NCBI GenBank assembly: GCA_963971225.1
Contig: CAXARI010000124.1
Coordinates: 310,001-374,000 of the forward strand
DNA: 64,000 nt
Direction: 5' to 3'
DNA from: Melieria omissa
Taxonomy: Eukaryota; Arthropoda; Insecta; Diptera; Ulidiidae
The translations under genes and the position numbers were made by a program. Shown here piece after piece: positions 37,314 to 50,791 of this stretch. Numbering within the stretch: the first letter of the stretch is position 1; each line of letters begins with the position of its first letter. A model generated the notes under the pieces. That model was given only the letters and a program-made list of their open reading frames with translations, was not told the DNA's origin and made no database searches.

Positions 37314-39539
37314 GTATGGGTTACGTTAATAAAAAACCCCTTAAAATGTAGCTAGAGATTGCAGCTTTATCAAATTAAATCAATAATTTGATTACTATTA
37401 GGCAATCATGAACAGATCGATGCGCAAGAGTGACATTAAATGGCTGCCTACTGCAAAATCGATAAAATGCTTGTAAAATATGATGATTCTAGGTTTATAG
37501 AAAAAATAATAACCTTAAAACCTAGCTGGAGTTTTGAGCTTTCATAAATGGGGTCAATCTTCTCGCTATCTCAAATAATGCAGGAGAATTTCGTTGTGGA
37601 AAAGTGATATCGACCACATGATACATCTATATCAGGGGTGCCCAAAGTCTTCTTATGGAAAAGCAAAAACCAATACATTTAAACTTGCCCAAAAAAATGC
37701 AAACAAATTATTTAATTAATTGAATTAGTTGAAAGCACATTGTGCATTTCGCTTGACCCTTAAAATTATAAGTGAAAAAAATATAATGTTCCCATTTGTC
37801 ATTGCCGAAAGGCCAACCAATCGCCAAAACAAAAACTACAACAACAAAAGCATCTAATTTTTTTTCATACATAGAATTTCTTGAGGAAACAAAACAAAAA
37901 TCCGCGCAGCCCCCACACGTGTTGCTTCGTTGCTGTCACAACAACGACTGATTGAAAGAATGCACCTCTGATCTATATAACCAATCAAATGCTTGTGGAA
38001 CCTAAGTACGCACAATCACTTTAATCAAAATGGCGTCAAAATTAAGCCAGAGTGACCACCTTTCAATAATTTGGTAAATAAAAAAATATCCCACCGGCAG
38101 CATGATCGAAATTATGGCTGTTAAATCTCGACCCGTTAACGGATTTTAATAATATTATGCCTTATTATTTAGCTAGACTCGTATGCTTTCTATAATGGTA
38201 TCAATCATCCTTCTATACCCCAAGGTTCGAAAGCAAATCGATTTGGAACGGTGACTTTGAAAAAATTGCTACTTGGGTGCAACCACTAAAATGCTTGTCA
38301 ACACCAAATGCATAAGTGCATATTAATAATTGACCCCTTAAAATTTAGCCAGAGTCTTATGCTTTCTATATTGGTCCCTAACTTTTCATTATCCTTCAGG
38401 AATAATGAGCATATCGATGCGCAAGGATAACATTGAAAAACTGCCTATTACAAAATACACACTCACCACTAAAGTGCTTATAGATTCCAAACGGTATGGG
38501 TTACGTTAATAAAAAACCCCTTTAAATGTAGCTAGAGATTGCAGCTTTATCAAATTAAATCAATAATTTGATTACTATTAGGCAATCATGAACAGATCGA
38601 TGCGCAAGAGTGACATTAAATGGCTGCCTACTGCAAAATCGATAAAATGCTTGTAAAATATGATGATTCTAGGTTTATAGAAAAAATAATAACCTTAAAA
38701 CCTAGCTGGAGTTTTGAGCTTTCATAAATGGGGTCAATCTTCTCGCTATCTCAAATAATGCAGGAGAATTTCGTTGTGGAAAAGTGATATCGACCACATG
38801 ATACATCTATATCAGGGGTGCCCAAAGTCTTCTTATGGAAAAGCAAAAACCAATACATTTAAAGTTGCCCAAAAAAATGCAAACAAATTATTTAATTAAT
38901 TGAATTAGTTGAAAGCACATTGTGCATTTCGCTTGACCCTTAAAATTATAAGTGAAAAAAATATAATGTTCCCATTTGTCATTGCCGAAAGGCCAACCAA
39001 TCGCCAAAACAAAAACTACAACAACAAAAGCATCTAATTTTTTTTCATACATAGAATTTCTTGAGGAAACAAAACAAAAATCCGCGCAGCCCCCACACGT
39101 GTTGCTTCGTTGCTGTCACAACAACGACTGATTGAAAGAATGCACCTCTGATCTATATAACCAATCAAATGCTTGTGGAACCTAAGTACGCACAATCACT
39201 TTAATCAAAATGGCGTCAAAATTAAGCCAGAGTGACCACCTTTCAATAATTTGGTAAATAAAAAAATATCCCACCGGCAGCATGATCGAAATTATGGCTG
39301 TTAAATCTCGACCCGTTAACGGATTTTAATAATATTATGCCTTATTATTTAGCTAGACTCGTATGCTTTCTATAATGGTATCAATCATCCTTCTATACCC
39401 CAAGGTTCGAAAGCAAATCGATTTGGAACGGTGACTTTGAAAAAATTGCTACTTGGGTGCAACCACTAAAATGCTTGTCAACACCAAATGCATAAGTGCA
39501 TATTAATAATTGACCCCTTAAAATTTAGCCAGAGTCTTA

Positions 39540-40551
39540 TGCTTTCTATATTGGTCCCTAACTTTTCATTATCCTTCAGGAATAATGAGCATATCGATGC
39601 GCAAGGATAACATTGAAAAACTGCCTATTACAAAATACACACTCACCACTAAAGTGCTTATAGATTCCAAACGGTATGGGTTACGTTAATAAAAAACCCC
39701 TTAAAATGTAGCTAGAGATTGCAGCTTTATCAAATTAAATCAATAATTTGATTACTATTCGGCAATCATGAACAGATCGATGCGCAAGAGTGACATTAAA
39801 TGGCTGCCTACTGCAAAATCGATTGGAAAAGTGATATCGACCACATGATACATCTATATCAGGGGTGCCCAAAGTCTTCTTATGGAAAAGCAAAAACCAA
39901 TACATTTAAAGTTGCCCAAAAAAATGCAAACAAATTAAATAATAATAAATAATTAAATAATTAATTGAAAATATAATGTTCCCATTTGTCATTGCCGAAA
40001 GGCCAACCAATCGCCAAAACAAAAACTACAACAACAAAAGCATCTAATTTTTTTTCATACATAGAATTTCTTGAGGAAACAAAAAAAAAAATCCGCGCAG
40101 CCCCCACACGTGTTGCTTCGTTGCTGTCACAACAACGACTGATTGAAAGAATGCACCTCTGATCTATATAACCAATCAAATGCTTGTGGAACCTAAGTAC
40201 GCACAATCACTTTAATCAAAATGGCGTCAAAATTAAGCCAGAGTGACCACCTTTCAATAATTTGGTAAATAAAAAAAATATCCCACCGGCAGCATGATCG
40301 AAATTATGGCTGTTAAATCTCGACCCGTTAACGGATTTTAATATTATTATGCCTTATTATTTAGCTACACTCGTATGCTTTCTATAATGGTATCAATCAT
40401 CCTTCTATACCCCAAGATTCGAAAGCAAATCGATTTGGAACGGTGACTTTGAAAAAATTGCTACTTGGGTGCAACCACTAAAATGCTTGTCAACACCAAA
40501 TGCATAAGTGCATATTAATAATTGACCCCTTAAAATTTAGCCGGAGTCTTA
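39540..40551. repeat. 1012-bp deleted unit (U31)
   Basis: It carries the same B-to-C deletion as the 663-bp class (AAATCGATTGGAAAAG near 39820) but not the second one. Instead it has its own deletion of about 54 bp in the MITE near 39967 (ATTAATTGA joined to AAATATAATG). It is therefore an intermediate or recombinant form. The 81-codon minus-strand open frame here simply reads through this junction. Confidence 0.85.
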
Positions 40552-41214
40552 TGCTTTCTATATTGGTCCCTAACTTTTCATTATCCTTCAGGAATAATGA
40601 GCATATCGATGCGCAAGGATAACATTGAAAAACTGCCTATTACAAAATACACACTCACCACTAAAGTGCTTATAGATTCCAAACGGTATGGGTTACGTTA
40701 ATAAAAAACCCCTTAAAATGTAGCTAGAGATTGCAGCTTTATCAAATTAAATCAATAATTTGATTACTATTAGGCAATCATGAACAGATCGATGCGCAAG
40801 AGTGACATTAAATGGCTGCCTACTGCAAAATCGATTGGAAAAGTGATATCGACCACATGATACATCTATATCAGGGGTGCCCAAAGTCTTCTTATGGAAA
40901 AGCAAAAACCAATACATTTAAAGTTGCCCAAAAAAATGCAAACAAATTAAATAATAATAAATAATTAAATAATTAATTGAATTAGTTGAAAGCACATTGT
41001 GCATTTCGCTTGACCCTTAAAATTATAAGTGAAAAAAATATAATGTTCCCATTTGTCAATCATCCTTCTATACCCCAAGGTTCGAAAGCAAATCGATTTG
41101 GAACGGTGACTTTGAAAAAATTGCTACTTGGGTGCAACCACTAAAATGCTTGTCAACACCAAATGCATAAGTGCATATTAATAATTGACCCCTTAAAATT
41201 TAGCCAGAGTCTTA
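40552..41214. repeat. 663-bp doubly deleted unit (U32)
   Basis: Same two junctions as at 25802-26464: AAATCGATTGGAAAAG near 40832 and TTTGTCAATCATCC near 41052. It directly follows the 1012-bp unit that shares the first junction. Confidence 0.9.
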
Positions 41215-42412
41215 TGCTTTCTATATTGGTCCCTAACTTTTCATTATCCTTCAGGAATAATGAGCATATCGATGCGCAAGGATAACATTGAAAAACTGCC
41301 TATTACAAAATACACACTCACCACTAAAGTGCTTATAGATTCCAAACGGTATGGGTTACGTTAATAAAAAACCCCTTAAAATGAAGCTAGAGATTGCAGC
41401 TTTATCAAATTAAATCAATAATTTGATTACTATTAGGCAATCATGAACAGATCGATGCGCAAGAGTGACATTAAATGGCTGCCTACTGCAAAATCGATAA
41501 AATGCTTGTAAAATATGATGATTCTAGGTTTATAGAAAAAATAATAACCTTAAAACCTAGCTGGAGTTTTGAGCTTTCATAAATGGGGTCAATCTTCTCG
41601 CTATCTCAAATAATGCAGGAGAATTTCGTTGTGGAAAAGTGATATCGACCACATGATACATCTATATCAGGGGTGCCCAAAGTCTTCTTATGGAAAAGCA
41701 AAAACCAATACATTTAAAGTTGCCCAAAAAAATGCAAACAAATTAAATAATAATAAATAATTAAATAATTAATTGAATTAGTTGAAAGCACATTGTGCAT
41801 TTCGCTTGACCCTTAAAATTATAAGTGAAAAAAATATAATGTTCCCATTTGTCATTGCCGAAAGGCCAACCAATCGCCAAAACAAAAACTACAACAACAA
41901 AAGCATCTAATTTTTTTTCATACATAGAATTTCTTGAGGAAACAAAACAAAAATCCGCGCAGCCCCCACACGTGTTGCTTCGTTGCTGTCACAACAACGA
42001 CTGATTGAAAGAATGCACCTCTGATCTATATAACCAATCAAATGCTTGTGGAACCTAAGTACGCACAATCACTTTAATCAAAATGGCGTCAAAATTAAGC
42101 CAGAGTGACCACCTTTCAATAATTTGGTAAATAAAAAAATATCCCACCGGCAGCATGATCGAAATTATGGCTGTTAAATCTCGACCCGTTAACGGATTTT
42201 AATAATATTATGCCTTATTATTTAGCTAGACTCGTATGCTTTCTATAATGGTATCAATCATCCTTCTATACCCCAAGGTTCGAAAGCAAATCGATTTGGA
42301 ACGGTGACTTTGAAAAAATTGCTACTTGGGTGCAACCACTAAAATGCTTGTCAACACCAAATGCATAAGTGCATATTAATAATTGACCCCTTAAAATTTA
42401 GCCAGAGTCTTA

Positions 42413-45400
42413 TGCTTTCTATATTGGTCCCTAACTTTTCATTATCCTTCAGGAATAATGAGCATATCGATGCGCAAGGATAACATTGAAAAACTGCCTA
42501 TTACAAAATACACACTCACCACTAAAGTGCTTATAGATTCCAAACGGTATGGGTTACGTTAATAAAAAACCCCTTAAAATGAAGCTAGAGATTGCAGCTT
42601 TATCAAATTAAATCAATAATTTGATTACTATTAGGCAATCATGAACAGATCGATGCGCAAGAGTGACATTAAATGGCTGCCTACTGCAAAATCGATAAAA
42701 TGCTTGTAAAATATGATGATTCTAGGTTTATAGAAAAAATAATAACCTTAAAACCTAGCTGGAGTTTTGAGCTTTCATAAATGGGGTCAATCTTCTCGCT
42801 ATCTCAAATAATGCAGGAGAATTTCGTTGTGGAAAAGTGATATCGACCACATGATACATCTATATCAGGGGTGCCCAAAGTCTTCTTATGGAAAAGCAAA
42901 AACCAATACATTTAAACTTGCCCAAAAAAATGCAAACAAATTATTTAATTAATTGAATTAGTTGAAAGCACATTGTGCATTTCGCTTGACCCTTAAAATT
43001 ATAAGTGAAAAAAATATAATGTTCCCATTTGTCATTGCCGAAAGGCCAACCAATCGCCAAAACAAAAACTACAACAACAAAAGCATCTAATTTTTTTTCA
43101 TACATAGAATTTCTTGAGGAAACAAAACAAAAATCCGCGCAGCCCCCACACGTGTTGCTTCGTTGCTGTCACAACAACGACTGATTGAAAGAATGCACCT
43201 CTGATCTATATAACCAATCAAATGCTTGTGGAACCTAAGTACGCACAATCACTTTAATCAAAATGGCGTCAAAATTAAGCCAGAGTGACCACCTTTCACC
43301 AATTTGGTAAATAAAAAAAATATCCCACCGGCAGCATGATCGAAATTATGGCTGTTAAATCTCGACCCGTTAACGGATTTTAATATTATTATGCCTTATT
43401 ATTTAGCTACACTCGTATGCTTTCTATAATGGTATCAATCATCCTTCTATACCCCAAGGTTCGAAAGCAAATCGATTTGGAACGGTGACTTTGAAAAAAT
43501 TGCTACTTGGGTGCAACCACTAAAATGCTTGTCAACACCAAATGCATAAGTGCATATTAATAATTGACCCCTTAAAATTTAGCCAGAGTCTTATGCTTTC
43601 TATATTGGTCCCTAACTTTTCATTATCCTTCAGGAATAATGAGCATATCGATGCGCAAGGATAACATTGAAAAACTGCCTATTACAAAATACACACTCAC
43701 CACTAAAGTGCTTATAGATTCCAAACGGTATGGGTTACGTTAATAAAAAACCCCTTAAAATGTAGCTAGAGATTGCAGCTTTATCAAATTAAATCAATAA
43801 TTTGATTACTATTAGGCAATCATGAACAGATCGATGCGCAAGAGTGACATTAAATGGCTGCCTACTGCAAAATCGATAAAATGCTTGTAAAATATGATGA
43901 TTCTAGGTTTATAGAAAAAAAAATAACCTTAAAACCTAGCTGGAGTTTTGAGCTTTCATAAATGGGGTCAATCTTCTCGCTATCTCAAATAATGCAGGAG
44001 AATTTCGTTGTGGAAAAGTGATATCGACCACATGATACATCTATATCAGGGGTGCCCAAAGTCTTCTTATGGAAAAGCAAAAACCAATACATTTAAACTT
44101 GCCCAAAAAAATGCAAACAAATTATTTAATTAATTGAATTAGTTGAAAGCACATTGTGCATTTCGCTTGACCCTTAAAATTATAAGTGAAAAAAATATAA
44201 TGTTCCCATTTGTCATTGCCGAAAGGCCAACCAATCGCCAAAACAAAAACTACAACAACAAAAGCATCTAATTTTTTTTCATACATAGAATTTCTTGAGG
44301 AAACAAAACAAAAATCCGCGCAGCCCCCACACGTGTTGCTTCGTTGCTGTCACAACAACGACTGATTGAAAGAATGCACCTCTGATCTATATAACCAATC
44401 AAATGCTTGTGGAACCTAAGTACGCACAATCACTTTAATCAAAATGGCGTCAAAATTAAGCCAGAGTGACCACCTTTCAATAATTTGGTAAATAAAAAAA
44501 TATCCCACCGGCAGCATGATCGAAATTATGGCTGTTAAATCTCGACCCGTTAACGGATTTTAATAATATTATGCCTTATTATTTAGCTAGACTCGTATGC
44601 TTTCTATAATGGTATCAATCATCCTTCTATACCCCAAGGTTCGAAAGCAAATCGATTTGGAACGGTGACTTTGAAAAAATTGCTACTTGGGTGCAACCAC
44701 TAAAATGCTTGTCAACACCAAATGCATAAGTGCATATTAATAATTGACCCCTTAAAATTTAGCCAGAGTCTTATGCTTTCTATATTGGTCCCTAACTTTT
44801 CATTATCCTTCAGGAATAATGAGCATATCGATGCGCAAGGATAACATTGAAAAACTGCCTATTACAAAATACACACTCACCACTAAAGTGCTTATAGATT
44901 CCAAACGGTACAGGTTACGTCAATAAAAAACCCCTTAAAATGTAGCTAGAGATCCCAGCTTTATCAAATTAAATCAATAATTTAATTACTATTCGGCAAT
45001 CATGAACAGATCGATGCGCAAGAGTGACATTAAATGGCTGCCTACTGCAAAATCGATAAAATGCTTGTAAAATATGATGATTCTAGGTTTATAGAAAAAC
45101 TAATAACCTTAAAACCTAGTTGGAGTTTTGAGCTCTCATAAATGGGGTCAATCTTCTCGCTATCTCAGATAATGCAGGAGAACTTCGTTGTGGAAAAGTG
45201 ATATCGACCACATGATACATCTATATCAGGGGTGCCCAAAATCTTCTTATGGAAAAGCAAAAACCAATACATGTAAAGTTGACCAAAAAAATGCAAACAA
45301 ATTATTTAGTTAATTGAATTAGTTGAAAGCACATTGTGCATTTCGCTTGACCCTTAAAATTATAAGTGAAAAAAATATAATGTTCCCATTTGTCATTGCC

Positions 45401-46617
45401 GAAAGGCCAACCAATCGCCAAAACAAAAACTACAACAACAAAAGCATCTAATTTTTTTCATACATAGAATTTCTTGAGGAAACAAAAAAAAAAATCCGCG
45501 CAGCCCCCACACGTGTTGCTTCGTTGCTGTCACAACAACGACTGATTGAAAGAATGCACCTCTGATCTATATAACCAATCAAATGCTTGTGGAACCTAAG
45601 TACGCACAATCACTTTAATCAAAATGGCGTCAAAATTAAGCCAGAGTGACCACCTTTCAATAATTTGGTAAATAAAAAAAATATCCCACCGGCAGCATGA
45701 TCGAAATTATGGCTGTTAAATCTCGACCCGTTAACGGATTTTAATATTATTATGCCTTATTATTTAGCTACACTCGTATGCTTTCTATAATGGTATCAAT
45801 CATCCTTCTATACCCCAAGATTCGAAAGCAAATCGATTTGGAACGGTGACTTTGAAAAAATTGCTACTTGGGTGCAACCACTAAAATGCTTGTCAACACC
45901 AAATGCATAAGTGCATATTAATAATTGACCCCTTAAAATTTAGCCGGAGTCTTATGCTTTCTATATTGGTCCCTAACTTTTCATTATCCTTCAGGAATAA
46001 TGAGCATATCGATGCGCAAGGATAACATTGAAAAACTGCCTATTACAAAATACACACTCACCACTAAAGTGCTTATAGATTCCAAACGGTATGGGTTACG
46101 TTAATAAAAAACCCCTTAAAATGTAGCTAGAGATTGCAGCTTTATCAAATTAAATCAATAATTTGATTACTATTAGGCAATCATGAACAGATCGATGCGC
46201 AAGAGTGACATTAAATGGCTGCCTACTGCAAAATCGATTGGAAAAGTGATATCGACCACATGATACATCTATATCAGGGGTGCCCAAAGTCTTCTTATGG
46301 AAAAGCAAAAACCAATACATTTAAAGTTGCCCAAAAAAATGCAAACAAATTAAATAATAATAAATAATTAAATAATTAATTGAATTAGTTGAAAGCACAT
46401 TGTGCATTTCGCTTGACCCTTAAAATTATCAGTGAAAAAAATATAATGTTCCCATTTGTCAATCATCCTTCTATACCCCAAGGTTCGAAAGCAAATCGAT
46501 TTGGAACGGTGACTTTGAAAAAATTGCTACTTGGGTGCAACCACTAAAATGCTTGTCAACACCAAATGCATAAGTGCATATTAATAATTGACCCCTTAAA
46601 ATTTAGCCAGAGTCTTA
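42413..46617. repeat. Four-unit block U34-U37, duplicated at 56268-60474
   Basis: The unit order and lengths 1181-1180-1181-663 recur as 1181-1180-1182-664 at 56268-60474, offset by 13855-13857 bp. Shared private markers are GAAGCTAGAG in the first unit, an A-run (GAAAAAAAAATAACC) near 43915 and 57770 in the second, TACAGGTTACGTC in the third, and the doubly deleted fourth unit. This indicates duplication of a multi-unit block. Confidence 0.8.
45955..46617. repeat. 663-bp doubly deleted unit (U37)
   Basis: Same two junctions near 46237 and 46456. It follows a TACAGG-type unit (U36), as do the copies at 25802 and 59811, so the pair travels together. Confidence 0.9.
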
Positions 46618-49517
46618 TGCTTTCTATATTGGTCCCTAACTTTTCATTATCCTTCAGGAATAATGAGCATATCGATGCGCAAGGATAACATTGAAAAACT
46701 GCCTATTACAAAATACACACTCACCACTAAAGTGCTTATAGATTCCAAACGGTATGGGTTACGTTAATAAAAAACCCCTTCAAATGTAGCTAGAGATTGC
46801 AGCTTTATCAAATTAAATCAATAATTTGATTACTATTAGGCAATCATGAACAGATCGATGCGCAAGAGTGACATTAAATGGCTGCCTACTGCAAAATCGA
46901 TAAAATGCTTGTAAAATATGATGATTCTAGGTTTATAGAAAAAATAATAACCTTAAAACCTAGCTGGAGTTTTGAGCTTTCATAAATGGGGTCAATCTTC
47001 TCGCTATCTCAGATAATGCAGGAGAATTTCGTTGTGGAAAAGTGATATCGACCACATGATACATCTATATCAGGGGTGCCCAAAGTCTTCTTATGGAAAA
47101 GCAAAAACCAATACATTTAAAGTTGCCCAAAAAAATGCAAACAAATTAAATAATAATAAATAATTAAATAATTAATTGAATTAGTTGAAAGCACATTGTG
47201 CATTTCGCTTGACCCTTAAAATTATAAGTGAAAAAAATATAATGTTCCCATTTGTCATTGCCGAAAGGCCAACCAATCGCCAAAACAAAAACTACAACAA
47301 CAAAAGCATCTAATTTTTTTTCATACATAGAATTTCTTGAGGAAACAAAACAAAAATCCGCGCAGCCCCCACACGTGTTGCTTCGTTGCTGTCACAACAA
47401 CGACTGATTGAAAGAATGCACCTCTGATCTATATAACCAATCAAATGCTTGTGGAACCTAAGTACGCACAATCACTTTAATCAAAATGGCGTCAAAATTA
47501 AGCCAGAGTGACCACCTTTCAATAATTTGGTAAATAAAAAAATATCCCACCGGCAGCATGATCGAAATTATGGCTGTTAAATCTCGACCCGTTAACGGAT
47601 TTTAATAATATTATGCCTTATTATTTAGCTAGACTCGTATGCTTTCTATAATGGTATCAATCATCCTTCTATAGCCCAAGGTTCGAAAGCAAATCGATTT
47701 GGAACGGTGACTTTGAAAAAATTGCTACTTGGGTGCAACCACTAAAATGCTTGTCAACACCAAATGCATAAGTGCATATTAATAATTGACCCCTTAAAAT
47801 TTAGCCAGAGTCTTATGCTTTCTATATTGGTCCCTAACTTTTCATTATCCTTCAGGAATAATGAGCATATCGATGCGCAAGGATAACATTGAAAAACTGC
47901 CTATTACAAAATACACACTCACCACTAAAGTGCTTATAGATTCCAAACGGTATGGGTTACGTTAATAAAAAACCCCTTAAAATGTAGCTAGAGATTGCAG
48001 CTTTATAAAATTAAATCAATAATTTGATTACTATTAGGCAATCATGAACAGATCGATGCGCAAGAGTGACATTAAATGGCTGCCTACTGCAAAATCGATA
48101 AAATGCTTGTAAAATATGATGATTCTAGGTTTATAGAAAAAATAATAACCTTAAAACCTAGCTGGAGTTTTGAGCTTTCATAAATGGGGTCAATCTTCTC
48201 GCTATCTCAGATAATGCAGGAGAATTTCGTTGTGGAAAAGTGATATCGACCACATGATACATCTATATCAGGGGTGCCCAAAGTCTTCTTATGGAAAAGC
48301 AAAAACCAATACATTTAAAGTTGCCCAAAAAAATGCAAACAAATTAAATAATAATAAATAATTAAATAATTAATTGAATTAGTTGAAAGCACATTGTGCA
48401 TTTCGCTTGACCCTTAAAATTATAAGTGAAAAAAATATAATGTTCCCATTTGTCATTGCCGAAAGGCCAACCAATCGCCAAAACAAAAACTACAACAACA
48501 AAAGCATCTAATTTTTTTTCATACATAGAATTTCTTGAGGAAACAAAACAAAAATCCGCGCAGCCCCCACACGTGTTGCTTCGTTGCTGTCACAACAACG
48601 ACTGATTGAAAGAATGCACCTCTGATCTATATAACCAATCAAATGCTTGTGGAACCTAAGTACGCACAATCACTTTAATCAAAATGGCGTCAAAATTAAG
48701 CCAGAGTGACCACCTTTCAATAATTTGGTAAATAAAAAAAATATCCCACCGCCAGCATGATCGAAATTATGGCTGTTAAATCTCGACCCGTTAACGGATT
48801 TTAATAATATTATGCCTTATTATTTAGCTAGACTCGTATGCTTTCTATAATGGTATCAATCATCCTTCTATAGCCCAAGGTTCGAAAGCAAATCGATTTG
48901 GAACGGTGACTTTGAAAAAATTGCTACTTGGGTGCAACCACTAAAATGCTTGTCAACACCAAATGCATAAGTGCATATTAATAATTGACCCCTTAAAATT
49001 TAGCCAGAGTCTTATGCTTTCTATATTGGTCGCTACATTTTCATTATCCGTCAGGAATAATGAGCATATCGATGCGCAAGGATAACATTGAAAAACTGCC
49101 TATTACAAAATACACACTCACCACTAAAGTGCTTATAGATTCCAAACGGTATGGGTTACGTTAATAAAAAACCCCTTAAAATGTAGCTAGAGATTGCAGC
49201 TTTATCAAATTAAATCAATAATTTGATTACTATTAGGCAATCATGAACAGATCGATGCGCAAGAGTGACATTAAATGGCTGCCTACTGCAAAATCGATAA
49301 AATGCTTGTAAAATATGATGATTCTAGGTTTATAGAAAAAATAATAACCTTAAAACCTAGCTGGAGTTTTGAGCTTTCATAAATGGGGTCAATCTTCTCG
49401 CTATCTCAAATAATGCAGGAGAATTTCGTTGTGGAAAAGTGATATCGACCACATGATACATCTATATCAGGGGTGCCCAAAGTCTTCTTATGGAAAAGCA
49501 AAAACCAATACATTTAA

Positions 49518-50023
49518 CCCATTCCAGCCGGATGGGGTGAAATTTCACCCCCTGGAAAGGTGATTTTCCTTTGGCCCCCCTGACTAAATGTGTTATGCGA
49601 TTTGGCTGAAATTTTGTCAGAATGAATTGGAATAGATGCAGGTTTATTTCGTGTTTAATAATATTGAAGAATTGTGGCATTAAGTTATCCCAATCCGTGT
49701 TTAAAGTTGACTAACTTTTTTTGTTTACTTTATCGAGAAGTTTAAAATTCTTAAAAAATAGTAAATATTGGAAATTCCAGCAGTTTTCTCTGGAGTATGT
49801 AGTGCATTGCCCTGCCTATCTTCTGTGAATTTTTGGTATTGCTTGTACTATCTACCTGTGTACAATGAATGATTTTCCAGAATGGGGTGAAATTTCACCC
49901 GTCCGGCACCAGGTGTACCGAAGTTTCAAAAATTGCGCGTTATTATTTTGGTACTTAGAAAAAGAGTTTTTGGTACTTAGAAGAAATTTTTAATATTGTA
50001 ATAGTTTTGATATCAATAAAATC
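49518..50023. other. Non-coding left end of the piggyBac-like element
   Basis: This lies downstream of the transposase C-terminal remnant. It has two copies of the GGGTGAAATTTCACCC palindrome (49534 and 49884) and a short local duplication TTGGTACTTAGAA near 49947-49982. The 72-codon minus-strand frame that crosses into the satellite has no family features. Confidence 0.6.
49884..49919 (+). repeat. Subterminal inverted repeat of the piggyBac-like element, left copy
   Basis: These 36 bp contain GGGGTGAAATTTCACCC followed by GTCCGGCACCAGG. Their reverse complement matches 51201-51236 with two mismatches. A third occurrence of the palindromic core lies at 49534-49551. Such subterminal repeats are known transposase-binding candidates in piggyBac-like elements; the role here is inferred. 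Confidence 0.8.
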
Positions 50024-50791
50024 AATGTGTTGTTCGTTTGGTCGGATTTCCACCATTATGATAATTTTCGAAACAGTTTTTTGTATGCAGGCACACGTCA
50101 CACTTCATGCATGCAAAGAAGGTTTTTCCTTAGCAATGGTTGCAACGACGGTATTTGTCTCCTCGTTGTGGTAAGTAGCCAATCCCATCTTTCCGAACTC
50201 GTTTTTGACTTGGTGTCACTGTGCTAAATGATCTCTTGGATTGTACGTTCCGTTCAATTGGGGGCAACCAACTTTTAACAACATCACGTCGAAGCTCGAA
50301 TTGCGCCATCGGCTTGCTTTTATTAAAATTTTGAAGCAAGCAATGCAATATCCAGGCGTTTAAGGCATCGAACACACTACTTATCAAAGGCCAGTACCAT
50401 TTTTTTCACGAACCCGGATTCTGTAGTTCGCAATGCCTTTATCTACTAAATCAACTCCACTCATTCGTTGGTTGTATGTAAAAATGGGATCTGGTTGGTC
50501 AATGAAAATATGCTTAGATTGCTTACGGTCATATCTTTTAGCTGTATGTATTGGGTGACTCCATTACTTCCATTACTCCGGCTTACTCAGATGGTAAAAT
50601 TTGATCAGTGTCGTTGATCACAAGTTTGTCATCGTCGGTCAAGTCAATCACACGATCGGGTGGTAAAGCACTACGTCTATATCGTCTGCTCAGCCAAGAC
50701 TTGCGATGTCTTCGTGCTCACTCCGTTCTTCCTCAATTATGTCATTTATTTTGAAGGTGCTCAAAACTTCACGTCTGCGAATCATTTTCAT
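50024..50791 (-). pseudogene. piggyBac-like transposase remnant, core deleted
   Basis: Read on the minus strand. An ATG at 50791 opens an N-terminal piece (MKMIRRREV) that stops at 50690. Another frame at about 50680-50605 continues with LPPDRVIDLTDDD, an acidic stretch typical of piggyBac transposase N-termini. The frame ends at a stop near 50588, and the catalytic core is absent. From about 50552 the C-terminal part appears: KRYDRKQSK, then YNQRMSGVDLVDK (the usual form is MGGVD with a catalytic Asp). After a frameshift at an A-run near 50400 come WYWPLISSVFDALNAW and FELRRDVV. The cysteine-rich tail starts CNHC, is cut by TAA at 50130-50132, and would continue CMKCDVC and HTKNC to a stop near 50024. 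It is plainly non-functional. Confidence 0.85.

Larger units (their letters stand above)
37314..49517. repeat. Satellite HOR array, middle block (rest of U29 to part of U40)
   Basis: Same satellite as on the left, resuming with the GTATG duplicate after the BEL element. Unit starts are 38360, 39540 (1012 bp), 40552 (663 bp), 41215, 42413, 43594, 44774, 45955 (663 bp), 46618, 47816 and 49015, the last interrupted at 49518 by the piggyBac-like element. U33 and U34 share a GAAGCTAGAG variant of monomer B. U35 has a lost T in the B-to-C junction that creates an A-run. U36 carries the TACAGG variant. These variants identify the block duplicated again at 56268-60474. Nothing gene-like is visible apart from the repeats. 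Confidence 0.97.
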
